A DNA stretch of 64,000 bases. Origin: Amycolatopsis bartoniae (GTDB lineage Bacteria; Actinomycetota; Actinomycetes; Mycobacteriales; Pseudonocardiaceae). The position numbers and the translations under genes were made by a program. Each line of letters opens with the position of its first letter. Position 1 is the stretch's first letter. Below are positions 44,488 to 55,418 of this stretch, piece after piece. The stretch lies in contig NZ_JACHWH010000001.1 of the NCBI RefSeq assembly GCF_014191255.1, positions 1 through 64,000 on the forward strand, written 5' to 3'. Under the pieces are notes generated by a model. That model saw only the letters and a program-made list of their open reading frames with translations. It searched no databases and was not told where the DNA came from.

Positions 44488-46797
<2,310 letters not shown>

Positions 46798-46815
46798 GAC
46801 GCCGTTGCCCGGCGC

Positions 46816-47727
46816 ATGACCATCGGAGTCGCACTCGCCGTTTCCGGCGCGGAGAACTACGTCGACGACATCGTGGAGCTGTCCCGGAAGGCGGCCGCCG
46901 CCGGGATCGGGTCGGTCTGGCTGGGGCAACGGCTGGACTACGACGCCGGTGCGCTCGCCGCGATCATCGGGCGGGACGTGCCGGGGCTGCACGTCGGCAC
47001 GTCCGCCATCCCCATTCCCGGCCGCCACCCGGTGCTGCTGTCGTCGCTCGCCCAGACCGCGCAGGCCGCCACCCACGGCCACTTCCACCTCGGCCTCGCG
47101 CTCGGCGCACCCCACCTGATCGAGCAGATCTTCGGCCTGAAGTACGAACGCCCGATCGCGCTGCTGCGCGAGTTCCTCACCGCGCTGCGGCCGCTGCTCG
47201 AAACCGGGCAGGCCGACTTCTCCGGCGAACTGCTCACCGCCAGGACCGCGCTGCCCGCCGCGGTCCCCGGCGCCCAGCCGCCCGTTCCGGTGCTCGTCGC
47301 CGCGATGGGGCCGCAGGCCCTGCGCGTCACGGGTGAGCTGGCCGACGGCACGCTGCCGTACCTCGCGAGCCCGCGGACGCTGGAGGAGCACATCGTGCCG
47401 ACGATCACCGCCGCCGCCGAGCGGGCCGGGCGGCCCGCGCCGCGGATCGTCGCGTTCGTCGCGGGCGGCTATGCGTCCGATGTGGACGCTGCTCGCGAGA
47501 AGGCGTTGGAGACCATGGCTTTCTACGACCCGATCCCGTCCTACCAGCGCGTGATCAAGCTGGGCGGGGCGTCGCGGGCGGGCGAGCTTGCCGTCCTCGG
47601 CGACGAGAAGACGATCACCGACGAGGTGCGCCGGTACTTCGACGCCGGCGCCACGGAGGTCGTGTTCACGCAGCTGGAGCTGGGTGAGCCGCAGCGCACG
47701 TTCGAGGTGCTCGGCTCGCTCAGCTGA
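46816..47727 (+). CDS. LLM-class F420-dependent oxidoreductase
   Basis: 303 aa luciferase-like TIM barrel. Motifs: MTIGVALAVSGAENYVDDIVELSRKAAAAGIGSVWLGQRLDYDA, VGTSAIPIPGRHPVLLSSLAQTAQAATHGHFHLGLALGAP, and VLVAAMGPQALRVTGELADGTLPYLA. These fit TIGR03564-type F420 enzymes. The substrate is not known. It is distinct from the other LLM enzyme at 36347-37174. It starts where the OsmC remnant lacks its 5' end and converges with the antiporter gene, overlapping by eight bases. Confidence 0.87.
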   Translation: MTIGVALAVSGAENYVDDIVELSRKAAAAGIGSVWLGQRLDYDAGALAAIIGRDVPGLHVGTSAIPIPGRHPVLLSSLAQTAQAATHGHFHLGLALGAPHLIEQIFGLKYERPIALLREFLTALRPLLETGQADFSGELLTARTALPAAVPGAQPPVPVLVAAMGPQALRVTGELADGTLPYLASPRTLEEHIVPTITAAAERAGRPAPRIVAFVAGGYASDVDAAREKALETMAFYDPIPSYQRVIKLGGASRAGELAVLGDEKTITDEVRRYFDAGATEVVFTQLELGEPQRTFEVLGSLS

Positions 47728-49372
47728 GGCGCGAGGTCAGGGTGGCCGAAAGCGACAGCTCCTCCAGGTCCAGCTCCCGCAACACCTTGCGCAGGACGTC
47801 GTCGTCGAGGTCACCCGCCTCCCGGCATTCGAGCACCGCTTCCCGTTGTGCCAGCAGGAGTTCCCGGCGGGCCCGCACGAACGCCGCGTGCGGGCTCTCC
47901 TCGCGTTCCTCGTTCGTCAGGGAGATCGCGGCGACCGCTGCCTGGTAACGGGACTCGACGAGCCCCCGCAGGCGCGCGATCAGCCGGTCGGCGCGCTCCT
48001 TCGGAATGTCCAGTTTGGACAGCATCTCGGGCATCAGCTCGTCGAGCCGGTCCAGCGCCGCGTGCATCGCCTGTTCGCGCGCGTACTTCTCCTGCTCCTC
48101 GTCGCGCTCCGCCTCGACCTCGGGATCGACGCCGAGGCGGCGGATCAGCACCGGCAACGTCAGGCCCTGGATCAGCAGCGTGCCGATCGCGACGACGAAC
48201 GCGAACAGCTGGATCTCCTCCCGGCCGGGGAACGGGGCACCGGTGTGGGTCACCAGCGGCACACCGGTGGCGGCGGCGAGCGTGACCACGCCGCGCATCC
48301 CGGTCCAGGACAGGATCGCGAAGTAGCGGAACGGCGGCCGCGTGCGTTCGCCGCCGAACAGGCGCATCGCGTGCGGCAGCACCCCGGTCAGGAACACGTA
48401 CGGGATGCGGACCCCGATCGTCACGAGGAGCACCACGACCGCGGCGACCGCCAGCGTGAGGTTGCTCGCCGCGGCGGCGTCGGTGTTCTCCAGCACGAAC
48501 GGCAGCTGCAGGCCCATCAGCGCGAACACGAGCGTTTCGAGCAGCACGTCGAGCGACGCCCAGATCGACGAGTCCTGCACGCGCGTGGCGGACCCGGCGT
48601 GCAGCGACTGGTTGCCGAGGTAGAGCCCCGCCGCGACGACGGCCAGCACGCCGGACCCGCTGAAATCGGCCGAGAACGGGTGCAGGTGCTCGGCGACCAC
48701 GTAGACGGCGAACGGCACGATGATGCCGAAGACCGACTCCATCAGCGGGTCGTCGAGCTTGCGGCGGACGAACCCGATGATCACCCCGGCGGCGAGCCCG
48801 ACCGCGATGCCGAGCACGGCGGCCACCAGGAAGATCAGGAACCCGTGGCCGATCGAGCCCGCGGTGCCGAGCACGGCGGCGAGGGTGATCTTGTACAACG
48901 TCAGCGCGGCGGCGTCGTTGACGAGGCTTTCGCCGGTGAGCACGGTCATCAGCCGCCGCGGCAAACCGAGCCGGCGCCCGATCGCGACGGCCGTGACCGC
49001 GTCCGGCGGGGCGACGACGGCGCCCAGCACCAGCGCCGACGCGAGGGGGAGCGCGGGCAGCAGCAGGTGCACGACGAACCCGACGACGAACGCGGTGACC
49101 ACCACCAGCACGACACCGAGCGCGATGATCGGCCGTGAGGCGGCGCGGAACTGGGCGAACGAGCTCTCCAGCGCGGTGGAGTACAGCAACGGCGGCAGCA
49201 CGAGGGTGAGGATCAGCTCGGGTTCGAGCTCGATCCGCGGCACGCCGGGGATGAACGACACGGCCAGCGCCACCACGACGACCAGCAGCGGAGCGGACAG
49301 GTTGTAGCGACGGGCCAGTGCGGTCAGCCCGAGCGCACCGGCGAGGACCGCCATCAGGGTCAGCAGCTGCAT
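47720..49372 (-). CDS. Na+/H+ antiporter (CPA1/NhaP type)
   Basis: 550 aa. Twelve or thirteen membrane helices over residues 1-415, with the ion-site sequence VAPPDAVTAVAIGRRLGLPRRLMTVLTGESLVNDAAALTLY (paired Asp and Asn-Asp) near 105-150 and SWTGMRGVVTLAAA near 355. A long charged cytoplasmic tail of about 130 residues follows, probably helical and regulatory. It exchanges internal Na+ or K+ for H+ and so manages pH and salt. ATG 49372 is used. Confidence 0.92.
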   Translation of the reverse strand: MQLLTLMAVLAGALGLTALARRYNLSAPLLVVVVALAVSFIPGVPRIELEPELILTLVLPPLLYSTALESSFAQFRAASRPIIALGVVLVVVTAFVVGFVVHLLLPALPLASALVLGAVVAPPDAVTAVAIGRRLGLPRRLMTVLTGESLVNDAAALTLYKITLAAVLGTAGSIGHGFLIFLVAAVLGIAVGLAAGVIIGFVRRKLDDPLMESVFGIIVPFAVYVVAEHLHPFSADFSGSGVLAVVAAGLYLGNQSLHAGSATRVQDSSIWASLDVLLETLVFALMGLQLPFVLENTDAAAASNLTLAVAAVVVLLVTIGVRIPYVFLTGVLPHAMRLFGGERTRPPFRYFAILSWTGMRGVVTLAAATGVPLVTHTGAPFPGREEIQLFAFVVAIGTLLIQGLTLPVLIRRLGVDPEVEAERDEEQEKYAREQAMHAALDRLDELMPEMLSKLDIPKERADRLIARLRGLVESRYQAAVAAISLTNEEREESPHAAFVRARRELLLAQREAVLECREAGDLDDDVLRKVLRELDLEELSLSATLTSRLS

Positions 49373-49395
49373 GCACTGATCCTTACCCAGGAAAA

Positions 49396-49430
49396 GCGCC
49401 CCCACCCGGCGGGCAGCCGGGTGGGGGCGC
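49396..49430 (-). terminator. Terminator of the MFS gene
   Basis: A perfect 15-base stem (49396-49410 with 49416-49430) with a 5-base loop, read on the minus strand after the MFS stop at 49442 and followed by TTTT. A classical intrinsic terminator. Confidence 0.92.
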
Positions 49431-49441
49431 CCAGGACGAAC

Positions 49442-50968
49442 TCAGTGCATCGCCGGGGCGATCACCGGCTCCTGGTCGTCGTCCTCCTTGCGCACCGGGG
49501 GACGCTTCGGCAGGAACAGGGCCGGCACCAGGCAGACCGCGATCAGCACCAGCGCCCACAGGAACGTCGACGCGAAGGCGTCCGCCGAGGCGCCCGCCGC
49601 CGCGTCGTGCGTCTGCGGGTTCATCAGCAGCGCGGTGGCCGTCAGCTGGCCCTGGCTCGTCGGCACGCCGAACTTGCCCGCCAGCAGGCTCGCCAGGATG
49701 ACCGACATCACGGCGGAACCGATGCCGCCCGCCGCCTGCTGGACGATGTTCATCGTGGTGGAGGCGCGCGCCACCGACCGCTGCGTGAGCGTCTGCAGCG
49801 CCGCCGCGCTGATCGGCATCATCGTGAAGCCCATGCCGAGGCCCATCACGAACAGCCCGGCCAGCAGCAGCGGATACGACGTGTCGGCGCCGACCTGCGT
49901 GAACAACGCGAGCCCCGCCAGTATCACGATGATGCCGGGCACGACGATCTTGCCCGGCCCGATCTTGTCGGCGAGCCTGCCGCCGATCGGCATGGTCAGC
50001 ATCGCGCCGAGACCCTGCGGTGCCAGCAGCAGCCCGGCCTGCAGCGCGGACTCGCCCCGCACGAGCACGAAGTACGTGGGCAGCAGGAGCATCGCGCCGA
50101 GGAACGCCGCCATGAAGAACGTCAGCGTGATCATGGCGACCGAGAACGTCCTGTCCCTGAACAGCTTCAGGTCCACCAGCGGGTTCGCGATCCGCGTGGC
50201 CCGCAGCACGAACGCCGCGATCAGCGCGACCCCGGCCAGCGCGGGCAGCCACACGCCGACCGACGAGACACCACCCGCCGTCGGGACCTTCGACACGCCG
50301 AAGATCAGCAGCGCGAGCCCGGGCGAGAGCATCAGGATGCCCGGGAAGTCGAACTTCTCCGCCGGCCGCGGCTGGTCCTTCGGCAGGATCCGCCACGCCA
50401 GCAGGAACGCGATCACGCCGATCGGCACGTTGATGTAGAAGATCCAGCGCCAGCTCACCGCGTCGACGAGCCAGCCGCCGAGGATCGGGCCGCCGATGGG
50501 GCCCAGCAGCATCGGCACGCCGAGCACGGCCATCACGCGGCCGACGCGGTGCGGGCCAGCCGCCCTGGTCATGATCGTCATGCCCGCGGGCATGAGCATG
50601 CCGCCGCCGAGGCCCTGCAGCACGCGGAACGCGATGAGCGACTCGATGTTCCACGCCATGCCGGCGAGCATCGAGCCGAGCAGGAACAGGCCGATCGACA
50701 GCAGGTACGGCCGCTTGGTGCCGAACCGGTCGCACGCCCAGCCGGTGACCGGGATAACGGTGGCGAGCGCCAGCATGTAGCCGGTGACGACCCACTGGAT
50801 GGTGTCGAGGGACGTCTTGAATTCGAGCGTCAACGCCTGCAGCGCGACGTTCACGACCGTGGTGTCGAGGATGGCCATGACGGCGCCGAGCACCACGACG
50901 CCGGCGATCTTGAGCACGCCGGAGTCGAGCTTGTCGGAGTCCGCGGGTCTTGGGTCAGCAGTGGTCAT
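49442..50968 (-). CDS. DHA2-family multidrug MFS transporter
   Basis: 508 aa with 14 predicted helices. Motifs: AILDTTVVNVALQAL in helix 1, GWACDRFGTKRPYLL (motif A), AFRVLQGLGGGMLMPAG, and LLGPIGGPILGGWLVDAVSWRWIFYINVP (motif C region). It pumps lipophilic or cationic drugs out using the proton gradient. It is preceded by a leader peptide and an attenuator-like hairpin (see 50997-51115) and followed by a strong terminator, so it is a one-gene unit. Confidence 0.93.
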   Translation of the reverse strand: MTTADPRPADSDKLDSGVLKIAGVVVLGAVMAILDTTVVNVALQALTLEFKTSLDTIQWVVTGYMLALATVIPVTGWACDRFGTKRPYLLSIGLFLLGSMLAGMAWNIESLIAFRVLQGLGGGMLMPAGMTIMTRAAGPHRVGRVMAVLGVPMLLGPIGGPILGGWLVDAVSWRWIFYINVPIGVIAFLLAWRILPKDQPRPAEKFDFPGILMLSPGLALLIFGVSKVPTAGGVSSVGVWLPALAGVALIAAFVLRATRIANPLVDLKLFRDRTFSVAMITLTFFMAAFLGAMLLLPTYFVLVRGESALQAGLLLAPQGLGAMLTMPIGGRLADKIGPGKIVVPGIIVILAGLALFTQVGADTSYPLLLAGLFVMGLGMGFTMMPISAAALQTLTQRSVARASTTMNIVQQAAGGIGSAVMSVILASLLAGKFGVPTSQGQLTATALLMNPQTHDAAAGASADAFASTFLWALVLIAVCLVPALFLPKRPPVRKEDDDQEPVIAPAMH

Positions 50969-50996
50969 GGAGATCCGTTCCCAGTGGCGAAAAAAG

Positions 50997-51031
50997 GCAA
51001 GGCGGCAGCCGAAGAAGCACCGCCGCCTTGC
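50997..51031 (-). promoter_or_regulatory. Attenuator-like hairpin in the MFS leader
   Basis: On the minus strand GCAAGGCGGC and GCCGCCTTGC form a perfect 10-base stem with a 15-base loop, followed after CC by T6 (complement of 50990-50995) and then the MFS start 29 bases past the stem. The form is that of an intrinsic terminator placed in the 5' leader. Confidence 0.7.
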
Positions 51032-51040
51032 GAAACCCCC

Positions 51041-51115
51041 TCAACCCGCCGATGACAGTATCGAAACGGAAAAAGCAGACGCTACAGATTTTCGCGGGTG
51101 TGCTGATTCGGTCAC
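51041..51115 (-). CDS. Candidate 24-aa leader peptide of the MFS gene
   Basis: GTG ACC GAA ... GGT TGA encodes MTESAHPRKSVASAFSVSIL followed by SSAG, ending nine bases before the attenuator hairpin. Ser-rich (six of 24). Short leader peptides ahead of terminators control several actinobacterial antibiotic-resistance genes through ribosome stalling. The ribosome site is weak (GGTGACCGG), so translation is not certain. A longer minus-strand frame (to 51532) reads through the same codons. Confidence 0.45.
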   Translation of the reverse strand: MTESAHPRKSVASAFSVSILSSAG

Positions 51116-51256
51116 GTCCCGGTCACCGGCGGCAACGTCGTGTCCGGTCGCTACTGTTGCCGTCAGCCACCGAGCTTCCCCGTGCGGCCGCCGGGGAAGT
51201 GCCCCGGCGATCGGCAGGTCGAAAACCTGCCGGCTCGCGGGAAAGGTGGTGAGCCC

Positions 51257-51403
51257 ATGGGCCACAAGCGCCATCGGCGCCGGCCTGGGCCGAGGGCGAC
51301 GCTCCTGGTCGCCGTCACGCTTCGGATGAAGGTGACGGCGACCGGGGTCGCGGTGATCGCAGTACTGGTGCTCCACGGTTTGAGAGCCCTGCACCAGTTC
51401 TGA
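51257..51403 (+). CDS. Possible small basic membrane protein
   Basis: 48 aa: a strongly basic start (MGHKRHRRRPGPR) and one hydrophobic segment (VTATGVAVIAVLVLHGL). GGTGG precedes the ATG, and a weak hairpin follows the stop. No family is recognised. It could be a chance reading frame in G+C-rich DNA. Confidence 0.3.
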   Translation: MGHKRHRRRPGPRATLLVAVTLRMKVTATGVAVIAVLVLHGLRALHQF

Positions 51404-51414
51404 TGCCTCACCCG

Positions 51415-51445
51415 CCTGGGGCCGCTCCAGTGGGGCGGTCCCAGG
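51415..51445 (+). terminator. Weak hairpin after the small reading frame
   Basis: CCTGGG (51415-51420) pairs with CCCAGG (51440-51445), with an imperfect inner stem of CCGC / GCGG. It lies 12 bases after the stop at 51403. Confidence 0.35.
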
Positions 51446-51460
51446 TGCCTTCCCTACCGT

Positions 51461-51480
51461 CGCGGTATGACGCGGTATGA
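51461..51480. repeat. Two copies of CGCGGTATGA in tandem
   Basis: The 10-mer is repeated exactly and followed by a partial third copy (CGC). It is in the A+T-richer stretch upstream of the XRE gene, and may be a protein-binding repeat. Confidence 0.5.
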
Positions 51481-51655
51481 CGCACCCTAGCACTGTAGTG
51501 CGTCGTGCGATTGACTGATCTCTCAAGGACAACTGTTACGAGCGGCCACGCTACCAGCTCTTTCACCATGGTCATACGGCTCTGATCACGGTAGCACAAT
51601 CGAAGTAGCATGATCAACTCTGGTGCAATCATGGTTGTACAGCCAAGGTTGCCGC

Positions 51656-51910
51656 GTGCCCACGCCGAACCGAACCGCGAGACAGGCGATCCTTGAACTG
51701 GCCGTCCGCGTCCGGGAGCGGCGAACGGCGCTCGACCTGACCCAGCAGGATGTCGCTTATTCCGCAGGAGTGACCGAGAGCTACCTGTCCGGGCTCGAAC
51801 GTGCCAAGCCGAAACGCCTGGAGCTGGCCGGCATCCTCGCCGTCGCCGAGGCGCTCGACATGGAGGGCGCCGACCTGATCCGGGGCCTCAAAGCAGACCC
51901 ACTGCCTTAG
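51656..51910 (+). CDS. Small XRE-type helix-turn-helix regulator
   Basis: 84 aa, essentially one DNA-binding domain: LAVRVRERRTALDLTQQDVAYSAGVTESYLSGLERAKPKRLELAGILAVAEALDMEGADLI. The helix-turn-helix covers about residues 23-45. No sensor domain is present. GTG 51656 is chosen; GTG 51623 would add 11 residues. The A+T-rich, repeat-containing upstream region suggests self-regulation. No partner gene is next to it, so it is not an obvious toxin-antitoxin member. Confidence 0.8.
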   Translation: MPTPNRTARQAILELAVRVRERRTALDLTQQDVAYSAGVTESYLSGLERAKPKRLELAGILAVAEALDMEGADLIRGLKADPLP

Positions 51911-51919
51911 TCCGCCCCA

Positions 51920-53017
51920 CTACGAACCGGTCACCGCGAGCAACGCCGTGTCCGGCTGGTCGGCGAAGAAACCGTCGATACCCGTTGCCAGGAAAGCGGA
52001 TTCCTCGGTGAAGATGTCACCCCACTCCGCCGGGTCCGCCGAGCTGCGCAGGTTCGCGGGCAGGAAGCTGTTCTCGTTGCGGAAGGTGTACGGCGCCACC
52101 TTGAGCCCCGCGTGGTGCGCGTCCCGCACGAGTGCCGTCGGCGCGGCCAGGTTGCCCGCCGCGTCGCGAGGGATGATCTGGTTCTTGTCCGGGCCCAGGT
52201 AGTCGGCGTACGTGGAGATCTCCTTCAACCCCTGCGGCGTCACGAGATCCGCGTACGTGCGCTTGTCGCCCTTCACGACGAAGTCCGCCGGAGCGCCCGT
52301 CGCCGACGTCAGCTGCAGCAGCGGCACCCGCACCTGCTTGCTCAGCGCCTTGAGGTTGCTCACCTCGAACGACTGGATGACCACCGGCGCGTTCGGCCGG
52401 TTGAGGCCGTTGCGGTCGAGGATCTCCACCAGCTTCGGCTCGGTCGGGTTGCCGATGGTGCTGAAGTACGTGGAGTGCTTGACCTCCGGGTACGTCCCGA
52501 GCGTGCGGTGCAGCTCGCGGCCGAGGCGCTTCGTCAGGTCGAGCACCTCTTGGTAGGTCGCGATCTGCCAGCGCCCGTTGTAGATCGTGTTGTGCGGCCG
52601 GACGTCCGGGATCCGCTCGGTGGCACGCAGGGTCTTCAGCTCGGCGAGCGTGAAGTCCTCGGTGAACCAGCCCGTCAGGCTCACCCCGTCGACGACCTTC
52701 GTGGTGCGGCGGGAGGCGAACTCCGGGTGCTGCGCGACGTCGGTGGTGCCGCCGATCTCGTTCTCGTGCCGCGCGACCAGCTGGCCGTCCTTGGTGGGCA
52801 CGAGGTCGACGTCCACCCAGTTCACGCCCTGGCGGAACGCCAGCTCGTAGGACGCGAGCGTGTGCTCGGGCCGGTAGCCCGGCGCACCCCGGTGGCCCAC
52901 GATGACGGGGCCGGAGTCGCCGGTGCGCGTGTCCTCCGCCGCACCGGACGAACCGGCCGCGCCCAGGAGAGCGAGCCCGGACAAGAGCGCCACCGCCAAT
53001 CGTTTCCGTACCGTCAT
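51920..53017 (-). CDS. Secreted glycerophosphodiester phosphodiesterase
   Basis: 365 aa. Signal peptide: RKRLAVALLSGLALLGAAGSSGAA. The catalytic motif is VGHRGAPGYRPEHTLASYELA (His42, Arg43), with metal-binding Glu51, Asp69/Asp71 in WVDVDLVPTKDGQLVARHE and the second His84. Later VIQSFEVSNLKAL and DGFFADQPDTA complete the TIM barrel. It hydrolyses glycerophosphodiesters to glycerol-3-phosphate and an alcohol outside the membrane, supplying phosphate and carbon. Longer than E. coli UgpQ and like GlpQ. Confidence 0.93.
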   Translation of the reverse strand: MTVRKRLAVALLSGLALLGAAGSSGAAEDTRTGDSGPVIVGHRGAPGYRPEHTLASYELAFRQGVNWVDVDLVPTKDGQLVARHENEIGGTTDVAQHPEFASRRTTKVVDGVSLTGWFTEDFTLAELKTLRATERIPDVRPHNTIYNGRWQIATYQEVLDLTKRLGRELHRTLGTYPEVKHSTYFSTIGNPTEPKLVEILDRNGLNRPNAPVVIQSFEVSNLKALSKQVRVPLLQLTSATGAPADFVVKGDKRTYADLVTPQGLKEISTYADYLGPDKNQIIPRDAAGNLAAPTALVRDAHHAGLKVAPYTFRNENSFLPANLRSSADPAEWGDIFTEESAFLATGIDGFFADQPDTALLAVTGS

Positions 53018-53126
53018 CCGGTCACTGTCGCGGGGCCGGAAGTCGGGCACGGCACAACGGATCGACGGGGCGCTGTCGGGCGGGTGAACGGAACGTGCGA
53101 AAACGCCCTTGGTTACGCTCGACGCC

Positions 53127-54386
53127 GTGCGTGTCCTAGTCATCGGGTCCGGTGCCCGCGAACATGCCCTTGTCCTCGCCGCCTCCCACGACCCGGCGGT
53201 GACCGCGCTCGCGTGCGCCCCCGGCAACGCGGGGACGGCGGCGGTGGCCGAGCAGCTCGGGGTGAACGTCGCCGACCCGGCGGCGATCGCCGCGCTCGCG
53301 ACGAGCTGGCAGGCCGACCTGGTGGTGATCGGCCCCGAGGTGCCGCTGGTCGCCGGTGCCGCCGACGCGGTGCGCAAGGCCGGTGTCGCGTGCTTCGGCC
53401 CGTCCGCGGCGGCCGCCCGCATCGAGGGCTCGAAGTCGTTCGCCAAGGACGTGATGGCCGCCGCCGGTGTCGCCACCGCGCACAGCGAGACGGTGGACAA
53501 CCCGGCCCGCCTCGACGACGCGCTCGGCCGCTTCGGGCCGGTCTGGGTGGTCAAGGACGACGGGCTCGCCGCGGGCAAGGGCGTCGTCGTGACGGGCGAC
53601 TACGACGCCGCGCGCGCCCACGCGATGACCCTGCTCGACGGTGGCCACCCGGTGCTGCTGGAGTCCTATCTGGACGGTCCCGAGGTGTCGCTGTTCTGTC
53701 TCGTCGACGGCCGGACCGTGGTGCCGCTGGTGCCCGCGCAGGACTTCAAGCGCGTCGGCGACGGCGACACCGGCCCCAACACCGGTGGCATGGGCGCGTA
53801 CGCCCCCCTGCCGTGGGCGCCCGAGGGCCTGGTCGAGCAGATCGTGGCCGACGTCGTGCAGCCCGTGGTCGACGAGCTCGCCGCGCGGGACACCCCGTTC
53901 AGCGGCCTGCTCTACGCCGGGCTCGTGCTCACCGCCGACGGACCGCAGGTCATCGAGTTCAACTGCCGCTTCGGCGACCCAGAGACCCAGGTCGTGCTCG
54001 CGCTGCTGGCCACGCCGCTGGCCGGGCTGCTGCACGCCGCCGCCACAGGCAAGCTCGCGGACCACCCGCCGCTGGAGTGGCACCCGGGCGCGGCGGTCAC
54101 CGTGGTGGTCGCCGCCGACGGCTACCCGAGCGTGCCGCGCGCGGGTGACGTGATCACCGGCGCCGAGGCCGAGGGCGTGCTGCACGCCGGCACCCGCCGC
54201 CGGGACGACGGCGCGGTCGTGGCCCACGGCGGTCGCGTGCTGTCCGTCGTCGGCACCGGGCCGGACCTCGCGGCGGCCCGCGAGCAGGCGTACGAGCGCG
54301 TCGGGAAGGTGCACCTGGCCGGTTCGCACCACCGCACCGACATCGCGGCACGCGCGGCCGAGGGCCAGGTGACGGTCCCGGCCTGA
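53127..54386 (+). CDS. purD: Phosphoribosylamine-glycine ligase
   Basis: Second step of purine synthesis: phosphoribosylamine, glycine and ATP give GAR. It is 419 aa. Motifs: [13 protein letters not shown] at residues 3-15, ATP-grasp core [21 protein letters not shown] near 140, [27 protein letters not shown] and [19 protein letters not shown] 53127 gives the family start; a TTG six codons earlier is less likely. No other purine gene is adjacent; purA lies 7 kb away. Confidence 0.97.
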   Translation: MRVLVIGSGAREHALVLAASHDPAVTALACAPGNAGTAAVAEQLGVNVADPAAIAALATSWQADLVVIGPEVPLVAGAADAVRKAGVACFGPSAAAARIEGSKSFAKDVMAAAGVATAHSETVDNPARLDDALGRFGPVWVVKDDGLAAGKGVVVTGDYDAARAHAMTLLDGGHPVLLESYLDGPEVSLFCLVDGRTVVPLVPAQDFKRVGDGDTGPNTGGMGAYAPLPWAPEGLVEQIVADVVQPVVDELAARDTPFSGLLYAGLVLTADGPQVIEFNCRFGDPETQVVLALLATPLAGLLHAAATGKLADHPPLEWHPGAAVTVVVAADGYPSVPRAGDVITGAEAEGVLHAGTRRRDDGAVVAHGGRVLSVVGTGPDLAAAREQAYERVGKVHLAGSHHRTDIAARAAEGQVTVPA

Positions 54387-54469
54387 TCGGCCGAAGGCGG
54401 CCCACGCCCGTCCGGACGTTGGTAGCCTGCTGGGGACGGCTACCGTCCGTACCCGGGAGAGTGCGCACC

Positions 54470-54853
54470 ATGGCAGAAACCACCGTGAGCGCCCTGAGCA
54501 CGGCTGTGCCCGACGTGCCCGGCGCGATGGACATCACCGTCGAACCGGGCCAGGTGCTCCAGGTCGCGAAGATCGTGAACGACCAGGCGGACGCGCTGGC
54601 CGACCGCGTCCGGCAGCTGCTGGCCGGGCTCACGATCGAACCCCCCGCGCAGGACGTCGTCAGCGCCACCGCGGTCGACGCGTGGAACAGGCTGGTGGCG
54701 CACGGCGACGGGTCGTACGCCGCCCGCGTGCAGCGCTACATCGACCAACTGCGTGAGCTGGCGACCCACCTGCGCACGGCGGCGGCGACCTACGACGCGG
54801 GCGAGGACGAGAAGATCGCGGCGCTCGGGGACCGCCATGCCGCCGAGAAGTAG
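54470..54853 (+). CDS. PE-like type VII secretion substrate
   Basis: 127 aa, helical. Two long amphipathic helices (about 27-50 and 84-112) flank a turn, and YDAGE at 108-112 fits the YxxxD/E export motif of type VII substrates. Position and length fit the PE-like proteins that pair with a PPE-like partner, encoded two genes downstream. ATG follows GGGAGAG. Its end overlaps the lipoprotein gene by 17 bases. The family name rests on context and motif, since the mycobacterial Pro-Glu start is absent. Confidence 0.68.
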   Translation: MAETTVSALSTAVPDVPGAMDITVEPGQVLQVAKIVNDQADALADRVRQLLAGLTIEPPAQDVVSATAVDAWNRLVAHGDGSYAARVQRYIDQLRELATHLRTAAATYDAGEDEKIAALGDRHAAEK

Positions 54854-55418
54854 CGCGGTGTTCCTCGCGGTGCTCACGCTGGGTGGTTGCACCTCCAGCG
54901 TCGAAGGTGTCGCGCTGCCGGAGCCGTCCGTTCCCCGGCAGCCGCAGCTTCCCGCCCGTACGAAGGACCTGCCGCTGCAGGGCGTCGACCCGTGCACGCT
55001 GCTCACCCCGGCCCAGCTGGACCAGCTGCACGAGAACGGCGCGCCGCGGCGGCTGGCCGAGGACGTGCAGCGGGACGGCCCGACCTGCGCGTTCGATGTC
55101 GACGCCACCACCCCGACGTACACCTACTACCTCGAAACGATTCCCTCGGCGGACGTGCGGGACTGGCTCACCGGCGCGCACCACCGGTCGGTGATGGTCC
55201 AGGAACCTGCCGACGTGCCCGGCTTCCCGGCGCTGGTGAACCACGCCGCGTCGGGCGAAGGCGTCCAGGACTGCGAGGTGCTGGTCGGCGTCGCGGACGG
55301 GCAGACGCTGCGCGCCGAGATGGCGCCCGACGACGGTTCCTTCCCCCAGCAGCAACTGTGTGCCATGGCCACCACCGTGGCGAAGATGGCGGTCGAAACC
55401 TTGGAGACGGTCAAGTGA
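54837..55418 (+). CDS. DUF3558-type lipoprotein
   Basis: 193 aa. Lipobox LTLGGC with lipidated Cys18 after a short hydrophobic stretch. The mature part shows DPCTLLTPAQLDQL, a signature of DUF3558, plus paired Cys (PTCAFDV, VQDCEVLV, QQLCAMA) that may form disulphides. DUF3558 lipoproteins are common in Pseudonocardiaceae, of unknown role, and recur beside PE/PPE-like genes. It is surface-anchored and embedded in the type VII cassette, with overlaps on both sides. Confidence 0.85.
   Translation: MPPRSSAVFLAVLTLGGCTSSVEGVALPEPSVPRQPQLPARTKDLPLQGVDPCTLLTPAQLDQLHENGAPRRLAEDVQRDGPTCAFDVDATTPTYTYYLETIPSADVRDWLTGAHHRSVMVQEPADVPGFPALVNHAASGEGVQDCEVLVGVADGQTLRAEMAPDDGSFPQQQLCAMATTVAKMAVETLETVK

Larger units (their letters stand above)
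50969..51655. other. 687-base region between MFS and XRE genes
   Basis: Apart from the attenuator, leader peptide, possible small protein (51257-51403), weak hairpin and 10-base tandem repeat listed separately, no gene is seen. From about 51480 to 51650 the sequence is clearly richer in A+T than the rest of the window, and holds several short palindromes, such as GCACT-GT-AGTGC at 51490-51501. Confidence 0.6.

Noticed and set aside
47588..51055. Two plus-strand frames of over 500 codons antisense to the antiporter and the MFS gene
   Set aside because: Gln/Asp/Arg/His-rich shadows without motifs; the minus-strand genes have clear membrane-transporter sequences.
51041..51532. 163-codon minus-strand frame reading through the leader-peptide region
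   Set aside because: Its upstream part has no domain and no ribosome site; the short 24-codon end next to the hairpin is the better candidate, though the long frame cannot be excluded from sequence alone.
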